Shown: one piece after another, positions 32,943-42,907 of the stretch
Layout of the letters: the number at the start of each line of letters is the position of its first letter
Numbering within the stretch: the first letter of the stretch is position 1
Source of the DNA: SIG480 sp045636865
Lineage (GTDB): Bacteria; Bacillota; Clostridia; Oscillospirales; JAAYXM01
Assembly: GCA_045636865.1 (NCBI GenBank)
Contig: JAZTYJ010000013.1
Coordinates: 41,475-105,474 of the forward strand
DNA length: 64,000 bases
Direction of reading: 5' to 3'
Program-made: the position numbers and the translations under genes
The notes under the pieces: generated by a model
What the model saw: the letters and a program-made list of their open reading frames with translations, nothing else
What the model was told of the DNA's origin: nothing
Database searches by the model: none

Positions 32943-33383
32943 CTAACCTTCTCTTCGTGAAATACTTCCGAGAATTCCGTTTATAAACGAAACCGTTTCT
33001 TGTGTATCATACTTTTTCGCAATCTCAACCGCTTCGTTTATAGCAATTTTTTCGGTAATATCCTCTGCAAATTCAAATTCGTAAACCGCAACACGCATTA
33101 CTGCGATTGCAATTCGGGAAATTCTGTTGATATTCCAGCCAACTGAATATTTCTCAATAAGGCTATCAATTTCTTCTCTCTTTTCTGAAACACCTTTTAC
33201 AATACCAAGAATATATCCGTGCTGTTCTCTTCCTACCTGAGAATATATATCTGTATCATCGGAGATACTTTTTGCAAAATCATCACTCAAAAAATATTCA
33301 AGCGACTCATCTCCTATTTCATTGCTGAAGCCGTAGTCATAAACAATGTGAACAGCTACTTCTCTTGCGGCTTTTCTGCTCAT
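32943..33383 (-). CDS. nusB: Transcription antitermination factor NusB
   Basis: A 146-residue helical protein with a basic start (MSRKAAREVAVHIVYDYGF), RISRIAIAVMRVAVYE and the conserved AINEAVEIAKKYDTQETVSFINGILG. It binds boxA of rRNA leaders with NusE (S10). It opens the nusB-xseA-xseB-ispA-ole-oapA-dxs-tlyA-nadK-argR-recN block, after a consensus promoter and a TGGAGG site. Confidence 0.96.
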   Translation of the reverse strand: MSRKAAREVAVHIVYDYGFSNEIGDESLEYFLSDDFAKSISDDTDIYSQVGREQHGYILGIVKGVSEKREEIDSLIEKYSVGWNINRISRIAIAVMRVAVYEFEFAEDITEKIAINEAVEIAKKYDTQETVSFINGILGSISRREG

Positions 33384-33443
33384 GTAACTTCCTCCATAGA
33401 TTATATGAATAATAATTCAAAAAAAACAATTCTTACTGTATAT

Positions 33444-33472
33444 ATAATATCCTAATCAAGCCTCATTGTCAA
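33444..33472 (-). promoter_or_regulatory. Promoter of the nusB-recN block
   Basis: Minus strand: perfect TTGACA (33472-33467), 17-nt spacer, TATTAT (33449-33444). No terminator lies between radA and this promoter, so readthrough from the upstream block is possible. Confidence 0.8.
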
Positions 33473-33485
33473 TTGCGATAACACA

Positions 33486-34841
33486 TTAAATCAAAAGGTT
33501 TATTGCCTCTGCTATATTTTTTGCAAAGAAGACATTAAGCCCTTCCGGCACCTGAACATCCTTTTCATTCTGACGCGGCATAATGCACTGATTAAAACCA
33601 AGTCTTTTAACCTCGTTCAGCCTCTGCTGCGCTGCGGAAACAGCCCTTATCTCTCCGGTAAGTCCTATTTCGCCAAAAGCTGCAAAATCGCACGGTAAGG
33701 GCTTGTCCTTTGCAGCTGATGCAATTGCAAGAAGTGTCGGCAGGTCTGATGAAGTTTCTTCAACCTTCAGTCCACCAATTACGTTAATATACGCATCGTA
33801 GTTTCCCATTTTAAATCCTGCGCGTTTTTCAAGCACCGCAAGAAGAAGAGTTGCCCTGTTGTAATCTATACCCGAGCTCATCCGTCTTGCTGTACCGTAT
33901 GCCGCAGGTGAGACAAGTGCCTGGATTTCGGCAAGTATCGGTCTTGAACCCTCCATAATACACGCAACACACGTACCCGGAACATCAACCGGACGACCTT
34001 CAAGGAGTGCTGCTGACGGGTTTTTAACCTCAACAAGTCCCTTGTCGCGCATCTCAAATACGCCGATTTCATTCGTCGAACCGTATCTGTTTTTTGCTGC
34101 GCGCAAAATGCGATATGTCATATTCTTATCGCCTTCAAAATAAAGGACGCAGTCAACCATATGTTCAAGCACTTTCGGACCTGCAATATATCCGTCCTTG
34201 TTGACGTGTCCGACAACAAAAACCGTTATATTCTTTCCTTTTGCAAGCTCCATGCACGTCATCGTACATTCCCTGACTTGTGTAACACTTCCCGGTGTTG
34301 ACGGAAGTTCACTTTTATACACCGTCTGGATCGAGTCGATAATCATTATCTGAGGATTTGTCTGCTCCGCCACCGAAACGATATCCGACATATCCGTTCC
34401 CGAATACACAAGAAGATTATCCGGATTTACGCAAAGCCTCTCTGCACGAAGCTTAAGCTGTCTCTGCGATTCTTCACCTGAAACGTAAAGAACTTTTGAT
34501 TTTGTGCACAGACGCTCACAAATCTGAAGCAGGATCGTTGACTTTCCTATTCCCGGCTCACCGCCCACAAGGACAAGAGATCCCGAAACCGCTCCGCCAC
34601 CAAGCACTCGGTTAAGCTCTTCCATACCCGTATCAAACCGAATCTCATCATCAACTGTTATGTCTTTGATAGACGAAAGCGCACCTCTTGACGCTGAGCT
34701 TGCTCTTTCTGCCGACGATTTTTTTGCCTGAACGGTCATCTCTTCAAGAGTGTTCCACTCTCCGCAGGAAGGACATTTTCCGTTCCATTTGGGAGTTTCG
34801 TTTCCGCATACCGAACAAATGTATACAGTTTTTGTCTTCAT
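33486..34841 (-). CDS. radA: DNA repair protein RadA (Sms)
   Basis: A 451-residue RecA-related helicase for branch migration in recombination. A zinc finger CSVCGNETPKWNGKCPSC starts at residue ~8; Walker A GEPGIGKST, the RadA-specific KNRYGSTNEIGVF, and a C-terminal Lon-like domain follow. The start at 34841 (MKTKT) fits the family; a GTG three codons earlier is possible. Ribosome-binding site is weak; the gene is 10 nt after the amidase gene, so coupling is likely. Confidence 0.95.
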   Translation of the reverse strand: MKTKTVYICSVCGNETPKWNGKCPSCGEWNTLEEMTVQAKKSSAERASSASRGALSSIKDITVDDEIRFDTGMEELNRVLGGGAVSGSLVLVGGEPGIGKSTILLQICERLCTKSKVLYVSGEESQRQLKLRAERLCVNPDNLLVYSGTDMSDIVSVAEQTNPQIMIIDSIQTVYKSELPSTPGSVTQVRECTMTCMELAKGKNITVFVVGHVNKDGYIAGPKVLEHMVDCVLYFEGDKNMTYRILRAAKNRYGSTNEIGVFEMRDKGLVEVKNPSAALLEGRPVDVPGTCVACIMEGSRPILAEIQALVSPAAYGTARRMSSGIDYNRATLLLAVLEKRAGFKMGNYDAYINVIGGLKVEETSSDLPTLLAIASAAKDKPLPCDFAAFGEIGLTGEIRAVSAAQQRLNEVKRLGFNQCIMPRQNEKDVQVPEGLNVFFAKNIAEAINLLI

Positions 34842-34851
34842 AACCCACACT

Positions 34852-35559
34852 TCACTTTTCTTCTTGATATCTCAAAAGTCCTGCTGTTATACAAACTGCA
34901 AGCTTTGTTTTATATGTATCCTTTTTAAGAAGCTGTGCCTCCTGAGGATTTGTGAGAAATCCGCATTCAACAAGTATTGCCGGACAAGTGACATTCTCAA
35001 GCAAATAAATCGACTTGTCGTTTATCTTTTCTTTTCGCCTATTTTTACTGTCAATACCAAATCTCAATGATCCCTGAACATATGTTGCAAGAAGCTTGCT
35101 GTTTGTATTGTTTCCTGAATAGAACACCTGCGAACCTTTGCAGTTTTCCTGCGGAAAAGAATTCTGATGTATGCTTATGAGAATTGCGCAAGGCTTTTCT
35201 CTCACCAGTTTTACGCGGCTTTTAATATCTGCAACCTTTCTGCTTGATACGGTTCCTCCCTCAGAATCAACGAGCGATACATCATCGCGACGCGTCATTT
35301 CCGTATTTATTCCAAAAAGATTCAGGATCATTTCAAGTTTTTTCGTTATATCAAGGTTTATCTCTTTTTCCAATATTCCGTCAAAACCTACCGCACCGCC
35401 GTCCTCACCACCATGACCTGCATCGAGCACGACGGTTGTCAAATTTTTCATATCGGAATTTGTATGCAAAGCCACTTCGTTTTCAAATAAAAAAAGAACC
35501 GAAACTGACAAAACAAAAATAACAACTATTATGATTTCAAAACATTGCTTCTTTTTCAA
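34852..35559 (-). CDS. N-acetylmuramoyl-L-alanine amidase, CwlD-like
   Basis: A 235-residue Amidase_3 enzyme with an N-terminal membrane anchor (residues ~7-27) and no repeat domains. Zinc ligands: His in VVLDAGHGG, Glu in EKEINL, His in SIHQNS; the catalytic Glu is in LVECGFLTNPQEA. This size and plan match CwlD, which makes muramic-delta-lactam in spore cortex. Start is read as TTG at 35559, after GGGGTGA; an in-frame GTG at 35568 overlaps that site. The neighbour upstream is a small membrane protein. Confidence 0.85.
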   Translation of the reverse strand: MKKKQCFEIIIVVIFVLSVSVLFLFENEVALHTNSDMKNLTTVVLDAGHGGEDGGAVGFDGILEKEINLDITKKLEMILNLFGINTEMTRRDDVSLVDSEGGTVSSRKVADIKSRVKLVREKPCAILISIHQNSFPQENCKGSQVFYSGNNTNSKLLATYVQGSLRFGIDSKNRRKEKINDKSIYLLENVTCPAILVECGFLTNPQEAQLLKKDTYKTKLAVCITAGLLRYQEEK

Positions 35560-35603
35560 TAATATCACCCCATTGATTCTATGGCGTGATATTAAAAAGT
35601 ATT

Positions 35604-36149
35604 CTATTCTTCGTCTTTCTTATAAATCAAAATCTGCTTGATTGATATTCTGTTGAGTCCAAGAAAATATCCTATTCCGGAAACAAACGGCACAAACAGC
35701 GGTATAACGAAATTCAAAACCGGATTTTCGTTTGCAAACACATACAGACCGCTAAGAGGAAATTGCCAGAATCTGTTGAGAGCTGTAAATAAGTCTATAC
35801 CAAGAAAATCAACAAAAACAATACCCTTACTTTCTGCGATATATGCAAAGATGGCAAAAACATATGCCGGAATCGTCGCAATGAGTCCTGCAATAAAACC
35901 TTTTGCCGCATTGCGCCTGAATGTGCCAAGCTTTATTTTGTTACAATCGGACGAGCCTCGAATCCACGAATCAATGTAGATGAGGAAAACAAACAAGACA
36001 GCAGATATTAAAAACTGCAAAAACGCCATTCCACCTTTTGAAACAAAGCCGATAATGTTCACAATCAACATAGTTGCAAGAACCAGAACAAACTGATCTG
36101 CTATCAGGCTCCCTGCATATGCAATTGTTGAAATATAACTTTTTTTCAC
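35604..36149 (-). CDS. Membrane protein of unknown family (weak RDD resemblance)
   Basis: A 181-residue protein with about four hydrophobic segments and a conserved-looking WIRGSSDCNKIKLGTFRRNAAKGFIAGL loop. I do not recognise it with confidence; the N-terminal AGSLIADQFVL hints at RDD-type proteins. The start is a GTG (36149) preceded by AGGTGA, in phase with another GTG three codons earlier. It lies directly after rsgA and before the CwlD-like gene, a position that holds variable small membrane proteins in related genomes. Confidence 0.65.
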   Translation of the reverse strand: MKKSYISTIAYAGSLIADQFVLVLATMLIVNIIGFVSKGGMAFLQFLISAVLFVFLIYIDSWIRGSSDCNKIKLGTFRRNAAKGFIAGLIATIPAYVFAIFAYIAESKGIVFVDFLGIDLFTALNRFWQFPLSGLYVFANENPVLNFVIPLFVPFVSGIGYFLGLNRISIKQILIYKKDEE

Positions 36150-36158
36150 AACACTCAC

Positions 36159-37043
36159 CTACTTATACTTCGGAATTGCCTCAAGCTCTGAATACATTTT
36201 TTTGTAGCTTTCATACCTTGAAGGTTGTATTTTCCCCTCATTGAGCGCCTCTATAACCGCGCAGTCATCTTCTTTTGTGTGCGAACATCCAATGAATCTG
36301 CACATATCCCGATATTCCGAAAATTCAGAAAAAAACTCATCAAGGTTTTCCTTTGTTATGTCAGATTTTGCCGAAATATCAAAGGCTGAAAATCCGGGAG
36401 TATCTGCAATCCAGGTATTTTCATCTGCCTTCAGGATTTCAACAAGGCGTGTAGTATGTCTGCCTCTTCCGATTTTTTGATTAATCTCGCCCGTTTCAAG
36501 TGACAAATGCGGCAATATCGCATTAATAAGCGTTGATTTTCCCACGCCGGAGTTACCTGTAAATGCGGTCAGTTTTCCCGAAAGATGCTCTCTCAAGGCA
36601 GAAACCCCGTCTCCGTTAAGCGCACTCAATCTGAACACCTTTGCATCGGTTTTTGAGTATATGTCATAGAGCTCATCGCCCATATCCTCATCGCTTTTGT
36701 TTATGACTATACAGACCTCTATGCCTTTATGCAGAGCCATCGCCATAATTCTGTCGATGAAATACGTGTCGGTGGTCGGCGGTGCTTTTGATGCCAGAAT
36801 AGCAATTGTGTCAATATTTGCAACCGGCGGGCGAACCATAACGTTTTTTCGCTCGCAGATTTCCATTATATAGCCGGTTTTATCGTCGTTAACGGTTACT
36901 TCTACAAAATCACCTATATAAGGAATCTCACCAAGCTTACGAAACTTTCCACGGGCGCGGCAAGTGATTATTCCCTCGGAAGTATCTACGTAATAGAATC
37001 CGCCTATTCCTTTTAAAATTCTACCCTTTATCGTTTCTTTCAT
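36159..37043 (-). CDS. rsgA: Ribosome small-subunit-dependent GTPase A
   Basis: A 294-residue circularly permuted GTPase that checks 30S maturation. N-terminal OB fold, then VINKSDE (G4) precedes TGNSGVGKSTLINAI (G1) and DTPGFSAF (G3); the C-terminal zinc site is CRFIGCSHTKEDDCAV. It lies 1-2 nt after the PASTA kinase gene, as in Bacillus (prkC-rsgA). Confidence 0.96.
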   Translation of the reverse strand: MKETIKGRILKGIGGFYYVDTSEGIITCRARGKFRKLGEIPYIGDFVEVTVNDDKTGYIMEICERKNVMVRPPVANIDTIAILASKAPPTTDTYFIDRIMAMALHKGIEVCIVINKSDEDMGDELYDIYSKTDAKVFRLSALNGDGVSALREHLSGKLTAFTGNSGVGKSTLINAILPHLSLETGEINQKIGRGRHTTRLVEILKADENTWIADTPGFSAFDISAKSDITKENLDEFFSEFSEYRDMCRFIGCSHTKEDDCAVIEALNEGKIQPSRYESYKKMYSELEAIPKYK

Positions 37044-37044
37044 A

Positions 37045-39039
37045 TTATCTGAAGTCTATCGAAATTTCCTGACGAATCTGGTTATCTATATATACAGAAA
37101 CGGTTGATTCACCCTTGCCGCTTAAGGTTACGTTTACCGATCCGTCAGTCCCGCTATGCTGTTTCTCATATTGTATTTTTCCGTTTACGGTAATTTTCAC
37201 CATAAAAGTTTCCGGAGTGTCAGGAAGCCTTATCTCCCTTGTGATCTTAATATCAGCTCCGGCATTTGCATCTGCCGTTGTCTTAGCTTCAGACTTTTCA
37301 CCCGTCGAAGACGCAGGAACATCACTGCTTGAAGGATTTTCCGCACTTTCGCTCTTCTTCGGACCGAGACTTACGGTAAAGCCAACACTTGTGCCTTCGC
37401 TGCGTGTTTCTCCGTCTGTCACATCCTGACGGATGACAACACCCTTCTTTACAGAATCACTATTCTCGTAACCAATGCTTCCTTTCTGAAGATTTGCCGC
37501 AGTAAGTGCTTCTATCGCTTTTTCTTCAGAAAGTCCTACTATCTTCGGAACAGTTGCTTCTTTTTCTGCTTTTCCGAGGCTTATATAAACTTTGACCTCA
37601 TCACCTTCAGAAAGCTCTGTTCCTTCTTCAGGCTCGGTTCTTATAACGTATCCCTTTGCAACATCTTCAGAGTTTTCCTCCTCCATTATACAAACAAGAC
37701 CTGCGCGATTAAGAACTATTTTTGCCTGATCCTCGCCCATATTGTAAAGATCCGAAAGAACAATAACATCATCGCGCTTTCCACGGCTTAAGGTTACGTA
37801 AATTTTACCTGATGAGTTTGCAGAATCAGCTTCAGGTCTCTGCTTGAGAATTACATCCTCATCATACTTATCGCTGTACTCACGTGTACCCTCATCGCTT
37901 TCTATAATTTCAAAATCACCGTACATTTTACTTGCTTCTTCGATTGTCATACCGATTACATACGGAGTTTCTGCCGGAGCTTTTGCATTTCCGTTCCACC
38001 AACCAAAGAGAGTTCCGAGGAGTGTTATAATACCTATCAAAAAGATTCCTCCCGCTATAATCGGAGCAAGAATGGGAAGTTTTTCCTTCACCAGTGATGT
38101 CGGCTCCTTGCGGATTTCAATAGGCTTCTCTTTAATTATTGTTACAGGACGCGTTTCCGAGAGGTCTTCTTCATCGCGTGAGCGCGGAGGCTCATATTCT
38201 ATATCTATATCCGGATTTTTGCGGAATGCTTCAAGATCGGCTATCATATCATCTGTCGTTGCATATCTTCTCGGAAGAGCTGATGCCATAGCCTTCATAG
38301 TGATCTTTTCAAGCGTTTCGGGAATTTCCGGATTAATCTCTCTCGGACTTAACGGCAGTGAGTTTATATGCTGAACGGCTATTGCTACAGGTGTATCTCC
38401 TTCATAAGGAAGTCTGCCTGTAAGCATCTCATAAAGAACCACTCCTGTTGAATATATATCAGCACGGCAGTCTATATTGCTTCCTTTTGCCTGCTCCGGA
38501 GATATGTAGTGAACAGATCCGAAAGCTTCTCTTATAACCGTCTTCTGCGATGATTCAAGCCTTGCAATACCAAAATCCGCAACTCTGACTGTGCCGTCAC
38601 GAAGAAGCATAATATTATGAGGTTTAATATCTCTGTGAATTATGCCTTTTGAGTGAGCGTGAGAAAGAGCGCTTAAAATCTGTATGGTAAAATGAATAGC
38701 TTCTCTCTGCGAAAGTGCACCCCTGCGATCCATATACTGCTTGAGCGTCATTCCGTCGATAAGCTCCATGACTATATACTCAACAGAATTTGAACGCGAA
38801 ACATCGTACACAGCAACGATATTCGGATGTGAAAGCATAGCTACAGCGTGACTCTCTTCGTGGAATCTGTTGCGGAATTCTTCGTCCTTTGCATATTCAT
38901 CTTTCAGAATTTTAACTGCAACATATCTGTTGAGACGATGGCAAAGTGCTTTATATACAACCGCCATTCCACCCGTTCCAATCTGCTCAAGAATTTCGTA
39001 TCTGTTATCAAGAAGTTTTCCTATGTATTTATCAGACAT
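37045..39039 (-). CDS. prkC: Stk1-family PASTA serine/threonine kinase
   Basis: A 664-residue membrane kinase. The cytosolic Hanks domain covers ~10-270: glycine loop IGTGGMAVVYKA, VAVKILK, catalytic HRDIKPHN, DFGIAR. A single helix lies near 325-350 (APIIAGGIFLIGIITLL), followed outside by three PASTA domains (about 360-560), a Ser/Glu-rich linker and a C-terminal beta-rich segment of ~100 residues. PASTA domains sense muropeptides or lipid II; such kinases control growth, wall synthesis and spore germination. It is paired with the PP2C phosphatase gene upstream. Confidence 0.96.
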   Translation of the reverse strand: MSDKYIGKLLDNRYEILEQIGTGGMAVVYKALCHRLNRYVAVKILKDEYAKDEEFRNRFHEESHAVAMLSHPNIVAVYDVSRSNSVEYIVMELIDGMTLKQYMDRRGALSQREAIHFTIQILSALSHAHSKGIIHRDIKPHNIMLLRDGTVRVADFGIARLESSQKTVIREAFGSVHYISPEQAKGSNIDCRADIYSTGVVLYEMLTGRLPYEGDTPVAIAVQHINSLPLSPREINPEIPETLEKITMKAMASALPRRYATTDDMIADLEAFRKNPDIDIEYEPPRSRDEEDLSETRPVTIIKEKPIEIRKEPTSLVKEKLPILAPIIAGGIFLIGIITLLGTLFGWWNGNAKAPAETPYVIGMTIEEASKMYGDFEIIESDEGTREYSDKYDEDVILKQRPEADSANSSGKIYVTLSRGKRDDVIVLSDLYNMGEDQAKIVLNRAGLVCIMEEENSEDVAKGYVIRTEPEEGTELSEGDEVKVYISLGKAEKEATVPKIVGLSEEKAIEALTAANLQKGSIGYENSDSVKKGVVIRQDVTDGETRSEGTSVGFTVSLGPKKSESAENPSSSDVPASSTGEKSEAKTTADANAGADIKITREIRLPDTPETFMVKITVNGKIQYEKQHSGTDGSVNVTLSGKGESTVSVYIDNQIRQEISIDFR

Positions 39040-39056
39040 TCCAATCTCCCCTTTCT

Positions 39057-39791
39057 CTAAAACGCGAGCAAGATGACAGTAATATTGTCAAAACCGCCAC
39101 GATCATTTGCAATCGAAATGAGCCTCTCGCAACAATCGGTATGTTCGCCGCCATAAACGACCTCATAGAGCATTTCCTGCTCTGATACAAGGTTTGATAA
39201 CCCATCGGAACAAAGAAGGATAAAATCGCCCTTCTTTATCTCCGGAAAGAAAACATCACCCGCAACCGAATCATCTGTTCCAACCGCGCGCGTTATAAAG
39301 TTCTTTCCCGGATGTTCCTGTGCTTGCTGTTCGGTAAGCTCACCCATTCTCACCATATCAGCAACAAGTGAGTGATCCTGTGTTATCTTCTCGATTCCGT
39401 CAGAATTGATCTTATACGCTCTGCTGTCACCGACATTTATAACAGCAACCTTATTCGATGTCACAACAGTTGCGACAAGAGTTGTCCCCATGCCACTATA
39501 TTTTTTGTGGCTTTTTGCCTTTTCCTTCACAACCGAATTCGCTTCATTGAGTGCACCTTCAAGCAATGAGTGGAGCTGGTCATACGAAAAATTTTTGCTT
39601 TCAACATCCCTTATGCATTCAGTAAATTTCTCGAGTGCAAGAGAACTTGCAACATTTCCCGCTGCAGCTCCGCCCATGCCATCACACACAATGGCAAAAG
39701 TAAGTTTTTTGTTTTCTGATATACTGTACGCAAACGAGTCCTGATTATCCCGCCTTGCCCTTCCTATATCAGATTTTCCCCAAGCTAACAT
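39057..39791 (-). CDS. prpC: PP2C-type protein phosphatase (Stp/PrpC)
   Basis: A 244-residue Mg/Mn phosphatase opposing PrkC. Metal-site acids in RRDNQDSF, VCDGMGGAAAG, NVGDSRAY, LLCSDGLSN and DNITVILL are present. The start at 39791 (MLAWGKSDIG) follows TGGAG by 7 nt; in-frame ATGs further up (39803, 39890) have no site. It follows rlmN by 62 nt and precedes prkC by 17 nt. Confidence 0.94.
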   Translation of the reverse strand: MLAWGKSDIGRARRDNQDSFAYSISENKKLTFAIVCDGMGGAAAGNVASSLALEKFTECIRDVESKNFSYDQLHSLLEGALNEANSVVKEKAKSHKKYSGMGTTLVATVVTSNKVAVINVGDSRAYKINSDGIEKITQDHSLVADMVRMGELTEQQAQEHPGKNFITRAVGTDDSVAGDVFFPEIKKGDFILLCSDGLSNLVSEQEMLYEVVYGGEHTDCCERLISIANDRGGFDNITVILLAF

Positions 39792-39853
39792 ATCTTTCTC
39801 CATATACAGTCCGTATGACAGTACCGTCTTTACAGCCGACGATAAGGCCGAAT

Positions 39854-40879
39854 TTATTCCGAAATATAATCCTGCCGCAACTGACCGCATGCGGCATCTA
39901 TATCAGATCCGAGACTCCGTCTTACCGTTACCGTAATACCTTTGCCTTCAAGGTAAGACGAGAAGCTTTTTATCTGTTCGGGAGAGCTTGGCTCAAGCTC
40001 TCCTTCTTTTATTTTATTAAGCGGTATAAGGTTGATATGACACGGAAAACCCGATAGCAGCCTTGAAAGCTCACGTGCTTGTGACATTCCGTCGGTTTTT
40101 CCTGATATCATAGTATATTCAAATGAAATGCGCCTCGAAGTTTTCTGAAAATATGCCTTGCACTCTCCTATAAGACGCTCTACTCCATACGCACGGTTTA
40201 CGGGCATAATTGCATTTCTCGCCTCATCTGTCGGCGCGTGAAGCGAAACCGAAAGCGTTATCGGCAAATTCTCTTCTGCAAGTTTTTCAATCTTTTCGCA
40301 CAGTCCGCACGTTGAGAGCGATATATGACGCATACCGATATTCAGACCGCGCTCATCGTTTACAAGATGAAGAAATTTTATAACGTTATCATAATTGTCA
40401 AGTGGCTCTCCCGTTCCCATAAGAACGATATTGGAGATTTTCTCTCCCGTATCCCTGATAATCGCAAAAAGCTCTGCAAGCATCTCGGACGGAAGAAGAT
40501 TTCTCACAAGCCCTTTCTTTGTTGACGCACAGAAAACACAACCCATTCTGCACCCGACCTGAGTTGAGATGCAAACCGTGTTGCCGTGATTATACTTCAT
40601 AAAAACCGACTCAACACAGTTTCCGTCGGAAAATTTAAAGAGATATTTTCGCGTTCCGTCTGCTTTTGATATCTGTACCCTGACAGGCTCTGCGTTATTC
40701 AAAACGCATTCTTCCGCAAGAGTTTCTCTCATCGACTTTGGAATATTGGTCATTTCCTCAAAATCGCTAATCCCCTTGTGAAGCCACGAATAAATCTGTG
40801 AAACGCGGAATTTCGGAAGATTTTTTGAAAGTATGTACTTTTCAAGTTCATAGTAATTAAACGATCGAATATCCAGCAT
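39854..40879 (-). CDS. rlmN: 23S rRNA (A2503-C2)/tRNA methyltransferase RlmN
   Basis: A 341-residue radical-SAM methylase modifying A2503 of 23S rRNA and A37 of some tRNAs. The cluster motif CRMGCVFCAS, MGTGEPLDNYDNV and STCG are seen; the second catalytic Cys is in DIDAACGQL near the end. The start overlaps the rsmB stop by one base (TAATG) with CGGAGG before it. Confidence 0.96.
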   Translation of the reverse strand: MLDIRSFNYYELEKYILSKNLPKFRVSQIYSWLHKGISDFEEMTNIPKSMRETLAEECVLNNAEPVRVQISKADGTRKYLFKFSDGNCVESVFMKYNHGNTVCISTQVGCRMGCVFCASTKKGLVRNLLPSEMLAELFAIIRDTGEKISNIVLMGTGEPLDNYDNVIKFLHLVNDERGLNIGMRHISLSTCGLCEKIEKLAEENLPITLSVSLHAPTDEARNAIMPVNRAYGVERLIGECKAYFQKTSRRISFEYTMISGKTDGMSQARELSRLLSGFPCHINLIPLNKIKEGELEPSSPEQIKSFSSYLEGKGITVTVRRSLGSDIDAACGQLRQDYISE

Positions 40880-42192
40880 TATTTCCTCCGAAGTTTGCAC
40901 ATATAGAAGCCGTCTGTCCCGCTTATGTGCGGAAGTAACGTAACTCCGTATTCTTCTTTGACACAAGGAATCGGCACAATTGCTTCTTCTTCGTAAAAAT
41001 CTGGGTTTTCTTTTAAAAACGCCTTGATTATATCTGCATTTTCACGGGAAAGTATGGTGCACGTTGAATACACAATGCACCCCCCGTTTTTTAAGTAGCG
41101 TGAAACATTCTTAAGAATCTCAAGCTGAAGCTTCGGCAATTCCGAAATATCTTCAGCATCCTTATATCTTATATCCGGTTTTTTTCTGATGATGCCAAGC
41201 CCCGAACACGGAACATCTGCAAGTATGTAATCAAACGAACCTTCAAATTCAGGCAAAAGCTCCGCGGCATTCTGAAGTTTAGACTTAATTATGTTGATAC
41301 CGAGACGCTTTGCGCCGTCATTAATCAGCTTAAGTTTATGCTCATAAATGTCGCAGGAGATGATTTCACCACTGTTTTCCATAAATTCAGCAAGAAGAAA
41401 TGACTTTCCGCCGGGTGCTGCACAGGCATCAAGCACGCGTGAACCCGGTTGCGGCGCAAGAAGCAATGCTGCAAGCTGGCTTGCCTCGTCCTGAATGTGA
41501 AATTCGCCATCTAAAAATACCCTGTTTTTTTCTATGCTTTCAGAGAAAGTTACTTTTACGGAATCGGAAACTCTGCCTTTTAAAAACATTCCGTCCCCAG
41601 AATCCGAAATCAATTTCTCTCTCGTTGTTTTTAACGTATTTACTCTTGCAAAAACCGGACTTTTCTTATTGTTTTCCGAGAGTATTGTTTCCGTCTCTTC
41701 AATTCCGAATTCACGGACAAACAACCGAACAATTGCCTTCGGGTGGCTGTACTTTATCGAAAGTCTTTCCTCATCTGAGCCTTCAATTTCGGGCAGATTT
41801 TCTTTTGAAACAGAAATTTTTCTTGTAATCGCATTTACAAATCCTGCCGCCTTCGGGTTATTCCGCTTTGCACGATTTACTGCATCATTAACCGCCGCAG
41901 AATCGGGAACCCTGTCTAAAAACAGAATCTGGTACACAGCCATTCTGAGTATATCAAGTATCCCGGGAGATATCTTATTGAGTTTTATCGATGAAAACTT
42001 TGAAATATAAAAATCAAGAAGCATAGAGTTTTCAAGAACGCCGTTTGTTATTTCGCTCGCAAGTCCCGCATCTCTGAAGTCAAGCTCACACCTTCTGATT
42101 TCATTTCTCAAAAATCCGTCAGACCATGCGCTTTTCTTTCGAAAAGCCGTCATTGCCGAAATTGCTACATCTCTTGCATCGAACTTCTTCAA
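40879..42192 (-). CDS. rsmB: 16S rRNA (cytosine967-C5)-methyltransferase
   Basis: A 437-residue enzyme with an N-terminal NusB-like RNA-binding domain (1-140) and a SAM methyltransferase domain: LDACAAPGGKSFLLAEF, ADVPCSGLG with the catalytic Cys, and VYSTCTIL with the second Cys. It overlaps the upstream peptidase gene by 4 nt and rlmN by 1 nt. Confidence 0.96.
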   Translation of the reverse strand: MKKFDARDVAISAMTAFRKKSAWSDGFLRNEIRRCELDFRDAGLASEITNGVLENSMLLDFYISKFSSIKLNKISPGILDILRMAVYQILFLDRVPDSAAVNDAVNRAKRNNPKAAGFVNAITRKISVSKENLPEIEGSDEERLSIKYSHPKAIVRLFVREFGIEETETILSENNKKSPVFARVNTLKTTREKLISDSGDGMFLKGRVSDSVKVTFSESIEKNRVFLDGEFHIQDEASQLAALLLAPQPGSRVLDACAAPGGKSFLLAEFMENSGEIISCDIYEHKLKLINDGAKRLGINIIKSKLQNAAELLPEFEGSFDYILADVPCSGLGIIRKKPDIRYKDAEDISELPKLQLEILKNVSRYLKNGGCIVYSTCTILSRENADIIKAFLKENPDFYEEEAIVPIPCVKEEYGVTLLPHISGTDGFYMCKLRRK

Positions 42193-42893
42193 TCTCTTCT
42201 TCTCCCTCCGCCAAACAACAAAATAAGACGAATAAGCTGAACGAGTGAAACTGCAAGAGCCGCAACATAAGTCATAGCCGCGGCAGAAAGCACTTTCTTT
42301 GCAGATGAATTTTCACTCTCCGAAAGTATTCCCGCACTCTCCAGTGTTGCAAGCGCACGACGTGATGCATTGAACTCAACCGGCAAGGTTACAAGCTGAA
42401 AAACCGTTGCAAGCGCAAAAAACAAAATACCAATATCAACGATGCCCTGCCACGAAAAAATGAAACCTAAAAGTATCATAGGCATTGAGAGTGTTGAGCC
42501 TATCTGGCATACGGGAATTATCTTATTTCTGATTTTTATGGGACCATATCCGCTTGCATACTGCATTGCGTGTCCGCACTCGTGCGCCGCAACTCCCGCT
42601 GCGGCAACTGATGTTGAGTTATATACGGAATCGGACAGACGGATTACATTTGCCTTTGGGTCAAAATGGTCTGTCAGATTTCCGCTCGTGCGCTCGATTC
42701 TTACATTCGGAATCCCAAAAGCAGAGAGCATTCTCTGTGCAACTTCAGCACCAGTAAGTCCGCGCATCGTTCTCTGCGCTGAATACTTCTTAAAAGTTGA
42801 GTTTACTCTGCTTTGTGCAATCATCGTAAAAATAACTGCAGGTAAAACAAGAACAATGTATGTTATATCAATTCCGTAAAAATATCCAAACAT
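42189..42893 (-). CDS. YugP-family zinc metallopeptidase
   Basis: A 234-residue membrane protein. A first helix (about 8-28) is followed by a soluble part with the zinc site HECGHAMQYASGY, and three more helices. This is the DUF2268/Peptidase_M48-like 'neutral zinc metallopeptidase' family (YugP). Substrates unknown. Often inserted between fmt and rsmB in Clostridia, as here. Confidence 0.9.
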   Translation of the reverse strand: MFGYFYGIDITYIVLVLPAVIFTMIAQSRVNSTFKKYSAQRTMRGLTGAEVAQRMLSAFGIPNVRIERTSGNLTDHFDPKANVIRLSDSVYNSTSVAAAGVAAHECGHAMQYASGYGPIKIRNKIIPVCQIGSTLSMPMILLGFIFSWQGIVDIGILFFALATVFQLVTLPVEFNASRRALATLESAGILSESENSSAKKVLSAAAMTYVAALAVSLVQLIRLILLFGGGRRRD

Positions 42894-42907
42894 AATTTCA
42901 CACCCTG